In this document: piece after piece, positions 45,856-58,074 of the stretch
Layout of the letters: every line of letters begins with the position of its first letter
How positions within the stretch are numbered: the stretch's first letter is position 1
Assembly (NCBI RefSeq): GCF_904849725.1
Contig: NC_058521.1
Span: forward strand, 341,046,638 to 341,110,637
Reading direction: 5' to 3'
From: Hordeum vulgare subsp. vulgare
Taxonomy: Eukaryota > Streptophyta > Magnoliopsida > Poales > Poaceae
Length of the DNA stretch: 64,000 nucleotides
Translations under genes and position numbers: made by a program
Notes under the pieces: generated by a model
Databases searched by the model: none
Seen by the model: the letters and a program-made list of their open reading frames with translations, nothing else
What the model was told of the DNA's origin: nothing

Positions 45856-48800
45856 TGCGGGGACCCCGACTTACAAGTCGATATCGCCGAATGATCGTGC
45901 TCAGTGATCCCAGAGATCAATGATCGCCGAATAATAAGAGTCTTACATCCGAGTACCGAATTATTACATCACATGACCGAATGGTCAAGTTCACAAGGTT
46001 GGGCCTAAGGCCAAATCATACTAATACAGTTAATAGCGGAAATCATAGGGGCTAAGCGGGTCCCATGCCATCAAGCCTACACCGACAAGCATTCTGACTA
46101 GGAAGCGTCCTAGTTTGCAGGGGCATCTCCAAAGACGTACTCATCTCCAAAGTACGGTCATTCCATATCTGGTCAATAATATAACCAGTGGCGAGCCAAT
46201 GAGTACTTTTGAATGTACTCGCAAACAGCCCATGATGTGAACATTGAAACTGAAGGATAACAATAACATGCATCTATGGTGGAATTCAACTTGGTGGAAT
46301 GATCATGAATATGCATCAAGTTAAAGAATTACTTTTGAAGAACAGGTTACAGATATCAATATATCTGTCGAGGGCTGAATCATCCAGGCTCATCCTATAA
46401 GCCAAGTCACCAATCTTGGTCATATCATTACTTCCATAGTAACTCCTTTTTATCACTACTCACAAACACTTGGTTTATGCAGAAACGACTGGACGTAGTT
46501 TAAGCAGGATTACCCAACTGTCTTTGACCGTGGACACGCCTATTTGAATAGTTTTAAGATCTACAGAGGTAGTATGCTGGACCCGCGAGATCCGGGAAAC
46601 TTCCGTGTCATCCACGACTCACGGTATATATCATAACCGAGGTAAGTACCCGATCAATGCCTTTCCCCTGACGATACTAGACAAAGAGGTCCACTCCATG
46701 GGTACCCATCCCACATGTTGTACCTCTTACGAGCACCAACTTTGGACAGTATCAACCATGCGGCGTCCAACGGTGTGCCTGGAACTCATAAAAATGGCAT
46801 AGTCATCCTACCTGGCACGACCGCATCATGAGAGTGGCCACACATCACTCCCGCCACTAGTAATGTGGCTCTTTGCTAGCACCGACCAGAGTAATCAGCA
46901 TAGCCCCGTCCCATAAGGGGTAACGTGGTCGTACTGATAAGGTTGGGATGGTCGACACATCATAAATCTAATCCCATTCCCGACACCATAGTCACACAAA
47001 TACCTGGTGCACCACTTCTACGAAAGTGGCCACCTAACTCATCATCACCCTCGGGCATTAGTGGCACCAGACGGGGTTTCCATAAATCGTTGATTTATAC
47101 CAAAAACATGCTCATGCTATTTACTCTAGCATTACTTGTCAACATTATAATAGGATGATCCCCAAAAAGGTGTAGGATCAAGCTCAATGCATGTGCTCCG
47201 GAGGAGCCATCTGTAACATCACCTTAGTGATTTACCAGCACTTATGATCATATGCAACGAAAATACTTGCTATCTTAACATGTAATATAACATATGCTCA
47301 GTCATGGTCAAAGGGCTGCTTGCCTTGGTCAGCTAGGTATCCGGGGTCTTCGAGGTATTCCGCTTCGATTCCCTCGTCACACGGATTTTCTATCGTCGTC
47401 AAAAGAATAAATAAGAAATAGCTCACTCAAAAAATATCACAAAATTTTTAAAAATGTTCTTTATTACTCATAAATCTAAGTTGTTATTTTGAAAAATATT
47501 TGCCTCTGTTTCCAATGAAGGAATATTTTTAAAATCAACCAAACAGAAGCAAAACTATTCCAATTTAGTCCTTTTTATTATTGCAAAACCGAATAGTTGT
47601 TGAAAAATTCATTTGAAGGTCTTATTAAATACTACATATTTTTAGAAGAATAACAGTGGAAAAATCATATTTTTACAGTGGTTAAATATTTTGATAAAAA
47701 TCTTTGAAATCAAGTTATTTAAATAAAAGAATATGGCCTAAGCCCGTGGCCTAGCTCGGCCTGGAACTGGGCTGGCCCAAGGCCAACCGAGAGCCTTCCC
47801 AGGCGCGCGCACCATCAGGTTTGAACCTGACGTGCAGGGCCCTGTGATCAGCGGCTGCGGGCAGCGAGGGGGACATGGATGGGCCACCGACAGGTGGGGC
47901 ACACCTGTCGGGGTCGTCTCCTACCTCTGGTCAGAGAGGAGGAGGAGCACGCCGGCGAGACTGCCGACGTTCTCAAGCCCCAATGAGGATAGAAATGGGC
48001 TCGGCATGACACCGCCTACCTGCTAGTGGTCGGAATAACGACGGAGAGGCAGGGGTTCGCCGATGACGAGAAGGCCACGGCGGAGGAGTTTCTGGAGGTG
48101 GTCGAGAGGGTAGCTAGGGACACATAAATGCTCGGGGAAGTTGGGGGAAAGCTTCCTGAGGTCAAGGGGATCAATTTGGTGGATCGAGGAACGCGGGAGC
48201 CATCGTGTAGCCGGAGATCGACCGGAGCTCCGAGGCGGAGGGGCCTTGGTCGATCTCTAGCACCGGGGCTCTACTAGTTTGCTCGGGTGGCTAGGGAGGT
48301 GCTAGTGGTCGTGGTGAAGCTGTCTGAGGGGTGCTGGAGTGAAGGGGAGGGCTATAAATAGGCTCGCGACGGTGAGCCAATTCGGGAGCGCCGGTGACTC
48401 ACTGTGGCACGCATGGGGGTGCACGGAGGAGTTGGGGTCGAAACCACGGTCTCACGACGTGGCTTTGGACTGCCACAACCATCTGCAACAGAGGGGGAGT
48501 GAGAGGAGTCAAGCATCCGTCGCCGCCCAACCATGGGCGGTTCTGGTGCGCACGGGCACGCGTTGTACGAGCTCTACCGCGGGAGAGGAGGGGCCCTGAT
48601 GGTTACTCAATGCAAAGGGGTTGTCGATGAAGAGGTTGTACACCTTGGGGGAGGCTAGAACTGGCCGAGAGCGTCGCCCCCACCTCGGTGGCTTCCTGTA
48701 GCGCGCCCAGAGCACAGTTTTGGCATGCCACAACATGCTGGTGTGCTCTGAGGCACTTTGGACGTGTCTAGCATGTCCTGGCACTGGCTGGGAGTGAGGC

Positions 48801-49991
48801 TAGCCGTTTGGGTCTCATGGGAGCCTCGGCTGGTCAAGGGAGACAAATAATACTGGTGCTGTCAGCTTTGAACTGAAGCTTAGATTGGGGTTTTTGGTAT
48901 TTCCACTTTGAACCAGTGAGGGGCCAGTTGACTAGGGTTGGGCATTGATACTGGCCACCTAATCTACGAGTTTGGAGCAAAGGGGTTGGGTTTAGCTGTG
49001 GCTAAGAGGTTTTTACCCATCTGTTAGAAGGTGCTCGACAGTGGTTTGAGGGGGTTTCACACCACCACTGGTGCTGCAACTTAACAGGTTTTGCTTTGGT
49101 GCTAAAACATGGGGTTTCACCAAGTTTGAGCTCCATTGGATAAGTTTAGCTTTGTAAACTTGAAAACACCACTATTTGACCAGATCTGTCCCTTCCAAAG
49201 AGAGTGTGGGCAAACTAAGTCCCACAAATCCCATTTTTGGTGTGGAAACCTCATTTGAGGTATTAGTTACTCATGCAAAGTTTCAACATCATTGGACAAA
49301 CTTTCCTATGTAGAGTTGCCCTAACTTCAATCTGGGCAGAAGGGGTTTTTGGGTTATTTGGGGTCCTTAATCACCTTGGATCAAAGTGATACTTTATGTG
49401 GACACCAAATATGGCTTAGGTATACCACTGAATATTTCTAGGATTTTATATTTCCTTTGGAAATATTTCAAAAGGTCAAAACAGACAGAAATGGTTTTCA
49501 GGGTTTTACTCAAATAATTATAATATAAATAGGGTTGAAAAATCTTATGTATGGAAAATATATGTCCTTTTGATCATCTCCAAATTTAGTCAGATTTTCT
49601 AAGGCAGATACGTATTTTTCCCTTTAGGAATTCCATTTCTGGCCTCAGAAATGGACATGCAAATAAATTAAGAAAACAATTCTACAAATAATTATTTTGT
49701 GGTTTCGGATTAGTAAAATAAGTTAAAATTAGATCACCAACTTTGGGTAGAAACCAATCTTGCCATCAAGGGCAAGTAGTGCAACTCAAAGTAGGGTTTT
49801 ACCCTGATCAGAAACAAGAAGAAGGTTTTGAAAATAATTCAATATTGTGAAATGGGGTTTTATCATCACATGATTATCACACAAGTCATTCAATGGCAAA
49901 CATGGCACTCACATCATTAGTTTTGAAAAAGTTTTAACAAGCTCAGATTTTTGCTTTACAGAGAAAGTGGTAGTAGAAACAGGGTGTGACA
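45856..49991 (-). repeat. 3' LTR of the Tekay-type element
   Basis: 4136 bp, in plus orientation from TGCGGGGACCCC to GGGTGTGACA; on the minus strand TGTCACACCC, a typical chromovirus LTR start. The first 1.54 kb match 62460-64000 closely. A GC-rich block (47740-48850) includes GCTATAAATAGG at 48349-48360. A B-box-like GGTTTGAACCTGA lies at 47819-47831. Confidence 0.87.
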
Positions 49992-50010
49992 GACCTATCC
50001 CCTTACAAGA
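49992..50010 (-). other. Polypurine tract region of the Tekay-type element
   Basis: On the minus strand GTAAGGGGATAGGTC directly precedes the 3' LTR start. Confidence 0.55.
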
Positions 50011-50033
50011 ATCTCGTCCCCGAGATTCCTAAG

Positions 50034-51260
50034 CTAGGTGCTAAAAAGGTCCGGGAACTCAGATCGGAGATAGTCTTCACGCTCCCATGTTGCTTCGGCT
50101 TCAGTGTGGTTGCTCCACTGAACCTTGGAATACTTGATGGTGCGACTTCTGGTCTGCTTCATCCAGAATGCGGATCGGCTTCTCGCGGTAGGTGAGATCC
50201 GGCTGAAGGTCAATGGCCTGGTGGTCAATGGCCTTGTAGGGATCGGAATGGTTTGGCGCTTGAAGACACTTCCGAAGTTGTGACACGTGGAAGACGTTGT
50301 GCACACCCGAAAGTTCCAGAGGTAGTTCCAAGTGATAAGCAACTTCTCTACGCCTTTCCGTGATCTTAAAAGATCCAATGAACCTTGGAGAGAGTTTCCC
50401 TTTAACATGGAAACGCTTGTTTCCCATGAGTGGGGTGACACGGAGGTACACCTGGTCTCCAGAATGAACTCCACATCCCTGCGGCGAGAATCCGCATAGC
50501 TCTTTTGTCGCGACTTGGGTGCCGTCAGATTTTCTCGGACAAGTTGCACCTTCTCTTCTGTCTTGTGCAGAACTTCCGACCCGAAAATCAGCCCTTCACC
50601 GGTTTCGGACCAGTTTAGCGGGGTGAGGCACTTTCACCCGTAGAACACTTCAAATGGGGCCATTTGGAGACTGGACCGGTAGCTGCTATTGTATTCAAAC
50701 TCACCGAATGACAGACAGTCTTTCCATTTGGTACCATGTGCCAAGACGCAAGCGCGGAGCATATCTTCGAGTATTTGATTCACTCTTTCCGTTTGTCCGC
50801 CTGTTTGCGGGTGGAAAGTGGTGCTGAAAGGGAGCTTGGTTCCGGGGGCTTCTTGGAACTTCTTCCAAAATCTGGAGGTGAACTGCGTGCCTCGGTCAGA
50901 TACAATCTCCTTGGGAACTCCGTGAAGGCTTACAATATGCTCAATATAGAGACTAGCCAACTTGTTCCCATCATAAGTGGTGTTGAATGGAATGAAATGG
51001 GCCACTTTGGTCAGATGGTCGACAATGAACCATATAGAGTCATGGCCTCTGCTAGACCTTGGCAAGCCGGTAACAAAATCCATGCATATCTTGTCCCACT
51101 TCCATTTTGGCACTTGGAGAGGTTGTAGCAATCCAGCAGGTCCGTGATGCTCAGCCTTGACCCGCTGGCACACGTCGCACTTGGCAACATAGGACGCTAT
51201 TTCCCTCTTCATGCCATGCCACTAGAATCTTTCTCGGAGATCTTGATACATCTTGGTACC
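50034..51260 (-). pseudogene. Integrase with chromodomain-like C-terminus of the Tekay-type element
   Basis: The core (51212-50634) holds CMDFVTGLP, VSDRGTQFTS and GGQTERVNQ, so all three catalytic acidic residues remain. CDVCQRVKAEH shows the two Cys of the zinc-binding region, but SIQPGG stands where SIHPGG is usual, so one His is lost, and a TAG sits just before WHGMKREI. Further on, VKGKLSPRFIGSF and SGVHNVFHVSQLRKC form the GPF-type module, and after a frame change KVQWSNHTEAEATWERED matches a group II chromodomain tail. Such domains steer integration towards particular chromatin; this is known of the family, not shown here. Confidence 0.83.
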
Positions 51261-51296
51261 ACCGGGTTGAATAGAGTAGGGTGTATCATGTGCTTC

Positions 51297-52697
51297 CTAT
51301 AGGATCAATTCCTTGAGTACAGCCTTGTTGGGTATGCATAAACGTTTCCCAAACCACATTACTCCTTGTTCAGCCACCGAGAATCCTGGGGCCTTGCCTT
51401 CTTGAATCTTCTTCTTGATGCCTTCAATGCTCTTATAACCCTTCTGGGATTCCTTGATATCATCCTCCAGCGTTGGTTTGACTTCGAGGTTAGCAAGGAA
51501 TCCTGATTCGACTAGCTCCAATCCGAAGTTCTCCAATTCCTCATACAAGGCAGGTCGCCTTTCCTTGAGCATGACGTTCAAGGTGCTGGTCTTCCGGCTT
51601 AAGGCATATGCCACTACATTGGCCTTACCAGGGTGATATTGAATGCTGAGGTCGTAGTCTTTGATTAACTCCAACCATCTTCATCGCCTCATGTTCAATT
51701 CCCTTTGGGTGAAGATATACTTCAGACTTTTGTGGTCAGTGTATATTTCACATTGTTTCCGCAGAAGGTAATGTCGCCATGTCTTCAGGGCATGCACTAC
51801 TGCTGCCAACTCGAGATCATGGGTGGCATAGTTCTCCTCATGCGGGCGCAGTTGTCGTGACAGATATGCCATAACCCTGGCATCCTGCATTAGAACCCCA
51901 CCGAGCCAGGTCCTGGAGGCATCACAATATATCACAAACTCCTTGCTGATATCTAGAGTGGCAAATACCGGGGCGGTAGTTAATCTCTTCTTCAATTCTT
52001 GGGAGCTTGCTTCACACTCCGGCGTCCATTCAAACTTCTTGCCTTTCTTCAAGAGCTGAGTTATAGGTCGAGCGATGCGGGAGAATCCTTCTATAAACTT
52101 GCGGTAATATCCCCCGAGTCCGAGGAAACTCTTGACTTCCTTCACATCAATTGGCCATTCCTAGTTGGTTACCATAGCAATCTTGGAGGGATCAACTGCC
52201 AAACCACTTGCTGTCATGGTATGACCCAAGAATCCATCTTCGTTCAGCCAAAATTGGCACTTGCTGAACTTGGCATAAAGTTGGTGCTCTCGAAGCTTTT
52301 CCAACACTAACCTCAAGTGTTGCTCATGCTCTTCTTCGGACTTGGAAAAGATTAATATGTCATCAATGAATACAACGACAAACTTGTCCAGGTATTCCAT
52401 GAAGACCTTGTTCATGAGGTACATGAAGTAAGCTGGGGCATTAGTCAATCCAAAAGACATGAAAGTGCATTCGTACAGACCGTACCGGGTCACGAACGCA
52501 GTCTTGCGTATGTCCTCGGGTTGGATCTTCAATTGGTAATATCCAGATCGGAGATCGATCTTGGAGAATACCTTAGCTCCATTTAGCTGATCAAACAAAT
52601 CTTCAATCTTGGGGAGTGGATACTTGTTCTTGATCGTGACCTCATTGACAGAACGGTAATCGACGCATAATCTGATAGTCCCATCCTTCTTGGACAT
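51297..52697 (-). pseudogene. Reverse transcriptase and RNase H of the Tekay-type element
   Basis: 52697-52161 carries [34 protein letters not shown] and the palm motif [14 protein letters not shown], with both Asp intact. 52145-51681 carries the thumb ([17 protein letters not shown]) and RNase H with [17 protein letters not shown] and [10 protein letters not shown]. In the last RNase H motif the Asp is replaced: VVAYALSRK where VVADALSRK is usual (51600 region). A stop lies near 52160 between the pieces. 51674-51297 extends towards integrase. Confidence 0.87.
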
Positions 52698-52709
52698 GAA
52701 GAGAACAAG

Positions 52710-53350
52710 TCATCCCCAAGGTGACGCACTCGGACGAATAAACCCTTTCCTGAGTTGCTCATCCAGCTGCTTCTTCAATTCTGCTAGCTCTTCAGATCCC
52801 ATCCTGTAAGGCTTCTTATAGATAGGCCTTGATCCGGGCATGATCTCAATGATGAACTCGATGTCTCGGTCAGGAGGCATTGCCGGTAGCTCATTAGGAA
52901 AGACGTCCGGGTACTCACAGACTATTGGCACTCGATCGAGTTCTACTTCTAACAAGCTGTTAACCCGTGGTACTCGAGCGGGTACTGGTTCAGAGACATA
53001 CTTGACTTTGACCCCTTGGTCGCTTGTCATGGTAATGGCCCTGTTGGCACAGTCCAAGATGCTTTGATGCTTGGCCAACCAATCCATGCCGAGAATTACT
53101 TCTAGGCCTTGCGACTTAAGCAAAATGAGATCCGCTGAGAAGCTCGTCCCATTGATAACTATCCTGACCTTCCTACATCCTAGGTTGGTCCTCAATACTG
53201 CTCCCGCGGTTTGAATTGCCATTTGCCCGCGAAGCAGGGTAGGTTTTAAACCACATTTTCCTGCAAATCTTTGTGTAAAAAAGAATGCGAAGCACCACAA
53301 TCAAACAATACTGTTGCTGGGTTAGAGTTGACGAGGAACGTACCCAGAAT
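52710..53350 (-). pseudogene. Protease and RT N-terminus of the Tekay-type element
   Basis: The active site reads LFDCGASHS around 53300-53325, Cys replacing the usual Ser of DSGA, and the frame then shifts at a T-rich run so that TQRFAGKCGLKP is read in another phase. LILLKSQGLEVILGMDWLAKH and the RT approach RPIYKKPYRMGSEELAELK follow. 53300-52710 is otherwise open for 196 codons. Confidence 0.8.
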
Positions 53351-54583
53351 GCAGTCCGGGTCTTCCTGTGCCTGTTATGCGGAAATATGATTAATCCGCC
53401 CCCTGCTGTGATACTGCTGATTATGGGGAGTCTGATTCCTGCCTGGTGCTCCTTGGCCTTGATTTAGCGCATTTGGGCGCGTTGCGTCGGGCTTCTTTTT
53501 AGGACACTTCCTGGAATAGTGCCCTGTTTGCCCACATCTAAAACAGGTAACTTGTGCTAGAAGATTGGTCTTGACTCCACTCTTGTTCAGTGGATTGATT
53601 GATGGCTTGGTGTTGACTTGCTATTGAGGCTGGTAGTTCTGGCGAAATGTTGGACTCTTGTATTGCTGCTGCTGATAGCTGGGTTTTGCTGGAGCTGACT
53701 GCCATGGGCGTGGCTTCGGGTGACTCGGTCCTCCACTACCCATTAGCTTGCGCTTACGGGTGTCGTCCATAGCACGACGCTTGTCCTCCAACATAAGGGC
53801 CTTATTAACCAGATCGCTGAAGGTCCGGCATTCACAAACAACCAGTTGATACTAGAGTGACTGCTACAGTCCTTCCATAAAGCGTTCCACTTTGGCGGCT
53901 TCAGTGTTGACATATTCAGGTGCGTATCTTGACAGGAGGTTGAATTTCTGCAAATACTCCTTAACAGATCCACTGCCTTGCCTTAAGGCTCGGAATTCCG
54001 GCTTCTTAATGGTCATCATTCTAGGAGGAATGTGAGCAGCGCAAAATCCATCTTTGAACACAACCCAAGTGATGACTTGCCCTGCTCGCATGATCTGAAA
54101 TCCATCCCACCAAGATCTGGCTATGCCACCGAGACAGTGAGAGGCATAGAGGACCTTCTCATGATCATTAATACATTTGACCAGCGCGAGGAGGTCTTCG
54201 ATAGTACGGATCCAATCATCGGCATCCAATGGTTCACTCGTTTCCGTGAATATGGGTGGCGTAGTTGGCATGAACTCAGAGAGAGTAGAGCGACCATTGC
54301 CATTTCCGTTCTGCGGTGGGTTGTTCACAAAGGTTTGAGCCAGCTGCTGAATAGTGGCATTGTTGGATTGAGGTTCCTCTCGAAGAGCTAGAAGGAACTG
54401 AGCCATAGTCAAGCTTTCTGGAGGAGGCGGTGGCGGTGGAGCGCTGTCTTGCTGCTCATGGTGATCTCTAGCTTGAGGTTCCTCTCCGGTTCCCTGCTGC
54501 TGTCCCGAGGAGGCAGAGCCGGGGTTGGCGAAGGTGCTGTTGTGAGTTGCATTCACCATCCTGTCAGGGAGTAGACAGGTCAA
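53351..54583 (-). pseudogene. Gag of the Tekay-type element
   Basis: The N-terminal 239 residues (54583-53864) are open: a Pro-rich linker (APPPPPPPESLTMAQ), then DDWIRTIEDLLALVKC, ARSWWDGFQIM and GSVKEYLQKFNLLSRYAPE, a standard Retrotrans_gag domain. The rest needs read-through of at least two stops and ends with an intact CCHC knuckle, CFRCGQTGHYSRKC, at about 53505-53548. Gag would form the particle and bind RNA. Confidence 0.85.
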
Positions 54584-54900
54584 ATTGCCGAACTGGCTGA
54601 ATCATAAGGGATGATGCTCTAGTAAAGAGGGGGTCTGGTGCTATGCTAGTGTGAAATTTCTAAACCAAAGGTTTTTGGAAAGCTAATGCATTAGATTAAA
54701 ATAGGCGATGTAGTCGCTCACAAGCTGCCTAAGGCAGAATGCGACTTGCATCCAACATGCTTACACAACACTCATGGTTCACTGAACCAAAACATGAACT
54801 CCTACGCTCGAGGAGTAACTCCTAATTGCCTACGGTACTAATACTAAGTGGCAGATTGTGCGGTCTCATAAGCGGGTTCTGCGGGATCTTCGTCTTCATC

Positions 54901-55532
54901 TTATTCTTCATCTTCGTCAGTTCTTCCCTTCTTTGAAGGAGTAGGAGAAGGAAGCGGACCATCATGGCATCTCTTGGTTCGCGAGGTAGCGAAGAGTTCG
55001 GTGTACTCTTCCGCGGTAAGGCGACGACTCTGAAGATGAGTGGCGTGAAACGGTAGTATTCCTCCTCGGAAAGCGAAGCCACGTGGTCCTTCGGGTGCTC
55101 CTTCTTTTTTCACCTTGCGGTTCTTCATCTTCTCCGTGCGAAGCAGATCCTTGACTTGGTGCAACTCTTGGCGAATCTTTGTTGACTCTTTGATCAAAAG
55201 GTGCGTGAAAGTGTCAGAGGAAAGACTGAAGTAGGTTTGAAACCTCAGTGGCATCCCGTCCTCGGAAGATGGGTTGAGTGTCCAACTCCCGTCTATCCCA
55301 TTCTTAACGAAGGGTAGGTGACGCGTAGCTGGCTCGTCAGCCATCTCGGGAAGGATGTCGTGAAGTCGCACGAGCACCTCTCGTGCTGCGGTCTCCACTG
55401 CCAACATGAAATCCTCCATCTGTGGTCCTTCAAAGAACCAACAAGTCGGGGAGTCATTAGCCTTCACTATCACATCCACGTGTTATTCCTTAGTGTTGGC
55501 GTTGACCCAGTGCTCGTGGTAGAGGAAGATGG
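54901..55532 (-). pseudogene. Unrecognised ORF upstream of gag in the Tekay-type element, 3' part
   Basis: 192 residues are open from 55479 to a TAA at 54901, and the same phase continues upstream, past one TAA near 55485, to the Athila insertion at 55537. Features: CWFFEGPQMEDFMLAVETAA, a Leu-rich middle, KMKNRKVKKEG, and a basic then acidic C-terminus (SKKGRTDEDEE) resembling a nuclear localisation signal. It ends about 320 bp before gag. I know no function for it. The 5' part lies beyond the nested element (62237-62319). Confidence 0.6.
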
Positions 55533-55537
55533 GCGTG
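55533..55537. other. Target duplication, left copy, GCGTG
   Basis: Identical to 62232-62236 on the other side of the Athila-type element. Confidence 0.95.
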
Positions 55538-57040
55538 TGATACGTCTCCAACGTATCTATAATTTTTGATGGTTCCATGCTATTATCTTGTCAACTTTGG
55601 ATGTTTTGTATGCATTTTATATCTTTTTTGGGACTAGCCTATTAACTCAGTGCCAAGTGCGAGTTCCTGTTTTTCCGTGTTTTTGACCCTTTTCAGAGAA
55701 GAATATTAAACGGAGTGAAACGGAATAAAATCTTCAGAATGATTTTTTTCGTAACAGAAGATACGCAGGGAACTCGAGAACCAAGGCAAAGGACCCTGGG
55801 GGAGGTCACAAGTCCCCTAGGCGTGGCCTGAGGGTGCCTAGCAGGCTTGTGGGCCCCCCGTGGCTCCTTTGCCCTACTTCTTCCGCCTATAAATTCCCTG
55901 AAAATCCAAAACTGCCAGAGAGAGCCACGAAAATACTCTTCCGCCGCCGCAAGCTTTTGTCTCCGCAAGATCCCATCTGGGGCACGTTCTGGTGCCCTGC
56001 CGGAGGGGGGATTCAGACATGGAGGGCTTCTTTATCAACACCATTGCCTCTCCGATGATGTGTGAGTAGTTCCCCACAGGCCTTCGGGTCCATAGCTAGT
56101 AGCTAGATGGCTTCTTCTCTCTCTTGGATCTTCAATACAAAGTTATCCATGATCTTCATGGAGATCTATCTGATTTAATCTTCTTTTGTGGTGTGTTTGT
56201 CAAAATCTAATGAATTGTGGATTTATGATCAGATTATCTATGAATATTATTTGAGTCTCCTCTGATCTCTTATATGCATGATTTCGTATCCTTGTAATTC
56301 TCTTCGAGTTGCGGGTTTCGCTTGACCAACTTGATCTATAATTCTTGCAATGGGAGAAGAGCTTGATTTTGGGTTCATACCATGGGGTGTCCTCACCCAG
56401 TGACAGAAGGGGTAGCGAGGCACGCATCGTGTTGTTGCCATCAAGGGTAAGAATATGCGGTTTATATCTATTGGATGAATTTGTCCATCTACATCATGTC
56501 ATCTTGCTTAAGGCGTTACCCTGTTTGTTACGAACTCAATACACTAGATGCATGCTGGATAGCGGTCAATGTGTGCAGTAATAGTAGTAGATGCAAACAG
56601 TATCGGTCTACTTGTCTCGGACGTGATGCCTATATGTATGATCATTGCCTTAGATATCATCATGACTTTGCGCGGTTCTATCAATTGCTCGACAGTAATT
56701 CGTTCACCCACCGTAATACTTTCTATGATGGGAGAAGCCTCTAGTGAACACTATGGAAACCGGGTCTACTTAACATCATATTTTCAGCTCTACACTTTCA
56801 CTTTGTTGCACTTTCCGCCTTCAAATCTCACCTTGCAATCAATCGTGAAGGGATTGACAACCCCTTAATAGCGTTGGGTGCAAGTTTGTTTGTTCATGCA
56901 CAGGTACTTTGGAGACTTGCCTTGATACTCCTATTGGATTGATACCTTGGTTCTCAAATTGAGGGAAATACTTATTGCTACTGTGCTACATCACCCTTTC
57001 CTCTTCAAGGGAAAAACCAACGCAAGCTCAAGAGGTAGCA
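55538..57040 (+). repeat. 5' LTR of the Athila-type element
   Basis: From TGATACGTCTCC to GAGGTAGCA. TATA box CCTATAAATT at 55886-55895. It differs from the 3' LTR mainly by carrying an extra block of about 47 bp at 56385-56431. Confidence 0.93.
55886..55895 (+). promoter_or_regulatory. TATA box of the Athila-type LTR
   Basis: CCTATAAATT, repeated at 61126-61135 in the other LTR; about 350 bp from the LTR start. Confidence 0.6.
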
Positions 57041-57051
57041 AGAAGAATTTT

Positions 57052-57069
57052 TGGCGCCGTTGCCGGGGA
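57052..57069 (+). other. Primer-binding site complementary to tRNA-Asp
   Basis: TGGCGCCGTTGCCGGGGA is the exact complement of the 3' end of plant tRNA-Asp and starts 11 bases after the LTR. This primer is usual for Athila-type elements. Confidence 0.93.
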
Positions 57070-57339
57070 GTATCAAGTCAAGAATAGTCTCCCTTCAACG
57101 TGTCAATTTCTGGCACCGGGGACTATTCTAAGTGAAGCTTATCCAAGTAACTGTCACAAACTCATCTCTTGCATTTACTTTTTGCCTCTCGTTTTCCTCG
57201 CCCCCACTTCTGAAAAACAAAAATTTACAAAAAATATTTGCCTCTTTCGTCCGCCCTTTCTTTTGCTTGCTTTCTGTCTGCTTGTTTTGCCATGTGCCTT
57301 CAATATGCTTGCATCTTCGCTTGCTAAAAATCTATTGAT

Positions 57340-58074
57340 ATGGATCCTCATCCACTTGCTAATATCTTTAAGAGATCCAATTATGTTGATCCAATTGCTA
57401 GTGAGTTTTGTGCACTAGATTATCTTTATGAAGTTTTGTTTGAGATGCGTGAATCTGAAAATCGTGATGGAGAAATTTATGAAGTGATTCATGAGGGCTC
57501 CTTGAATGAAAAGCATGATTGCAATGACAATCATGCTAAAAATATGCAAAACCCTAAGCTTGGGGATGCTAGCTTTGCTATGTCCACTAGTTGTTGCAAT
57601 GATCATGATTGGGGTAATAATTTTTCTTATGACCTTGAAAATTTGTTTAAGCCTCATGATGAATATGATATTTGCAATAATATTGAAAGTGGGTTTGGAG
57701 AAGTCATGACTTTACTTGATGATAATCCCACTATTTTTGAAGAGCGTCAACTTTGCATGCATGTGGATCATGAAAAGAATATCCTTTGTGATAGCTATAT
57801 TGTTGAATTTGATTATGATCCCACATGTAATTGCTATGAGAGAGGAAAATATTGTGGTAGAAACTTTCATGTTACCAAATTACCTCTCGTTATGTTGAGA
57901 TTGCTATTGTCTCTTTCTTCTTCCTTGCATTTGGTAACTATTGGTTGTATTGCCATTTTGTTTTCCTATAAAATGCCTATGCATAGGAATTATGTTAGAC
58001 TTATATGTGATTTTCACATGCTTTATGATGCTCTCTTCGTGTCCGATTGCTATCTTTTATGTGAGCATCATTGA
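57340..58074 (+). CDS. Unrecognised 244-residue protein of the Athila-type element
   Basis: The only long frame in the internal region, starting 270 bp after the primer site, where gag would normally begin. The start MDPHPLANIFKRSNY fits the first ATG after a T-rich leader. The first 175 residues are acidic and rich in Cys, His, Asp and Asn (CCNDHDWGNNFSYDLENL). From about residue 180 a hydrophobic stretch (LPLVMLRLLLSL, then LVTIGCIAILFSY) could be one or two membrane segments, followed by a short Cys-containing tail. No gag domain, zinc knuckle or catalytic motif is visible. It is unbroken, unlike every pol fragment in the window. I can assign no function; it may be a remnant of a gag- or envelope-like gene, or an element-specific protein. 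Confidence 0.6.
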   Translation: MDPHPLANIFKRSNYVDPIASEFCALDYLYEVLFEMRESENRDGEIYEVIHEGSLNEKHDCNDNHAKNMQNPKLGDASFAMSTSCCNDHDWGNNFSYDLENLFKPHDEYDICNNIESGFGEVMTLLDDNPTIFEERQLCMHVDHEKNILCDSYIVEFDYDPTCNCYERGKYCGRNFHVTKLPLVMLRLLLSLSSSLHLVTIGCIAILFSYKMPMHRNYVRLICDFHMLYDALFVSDCYLLCEHH

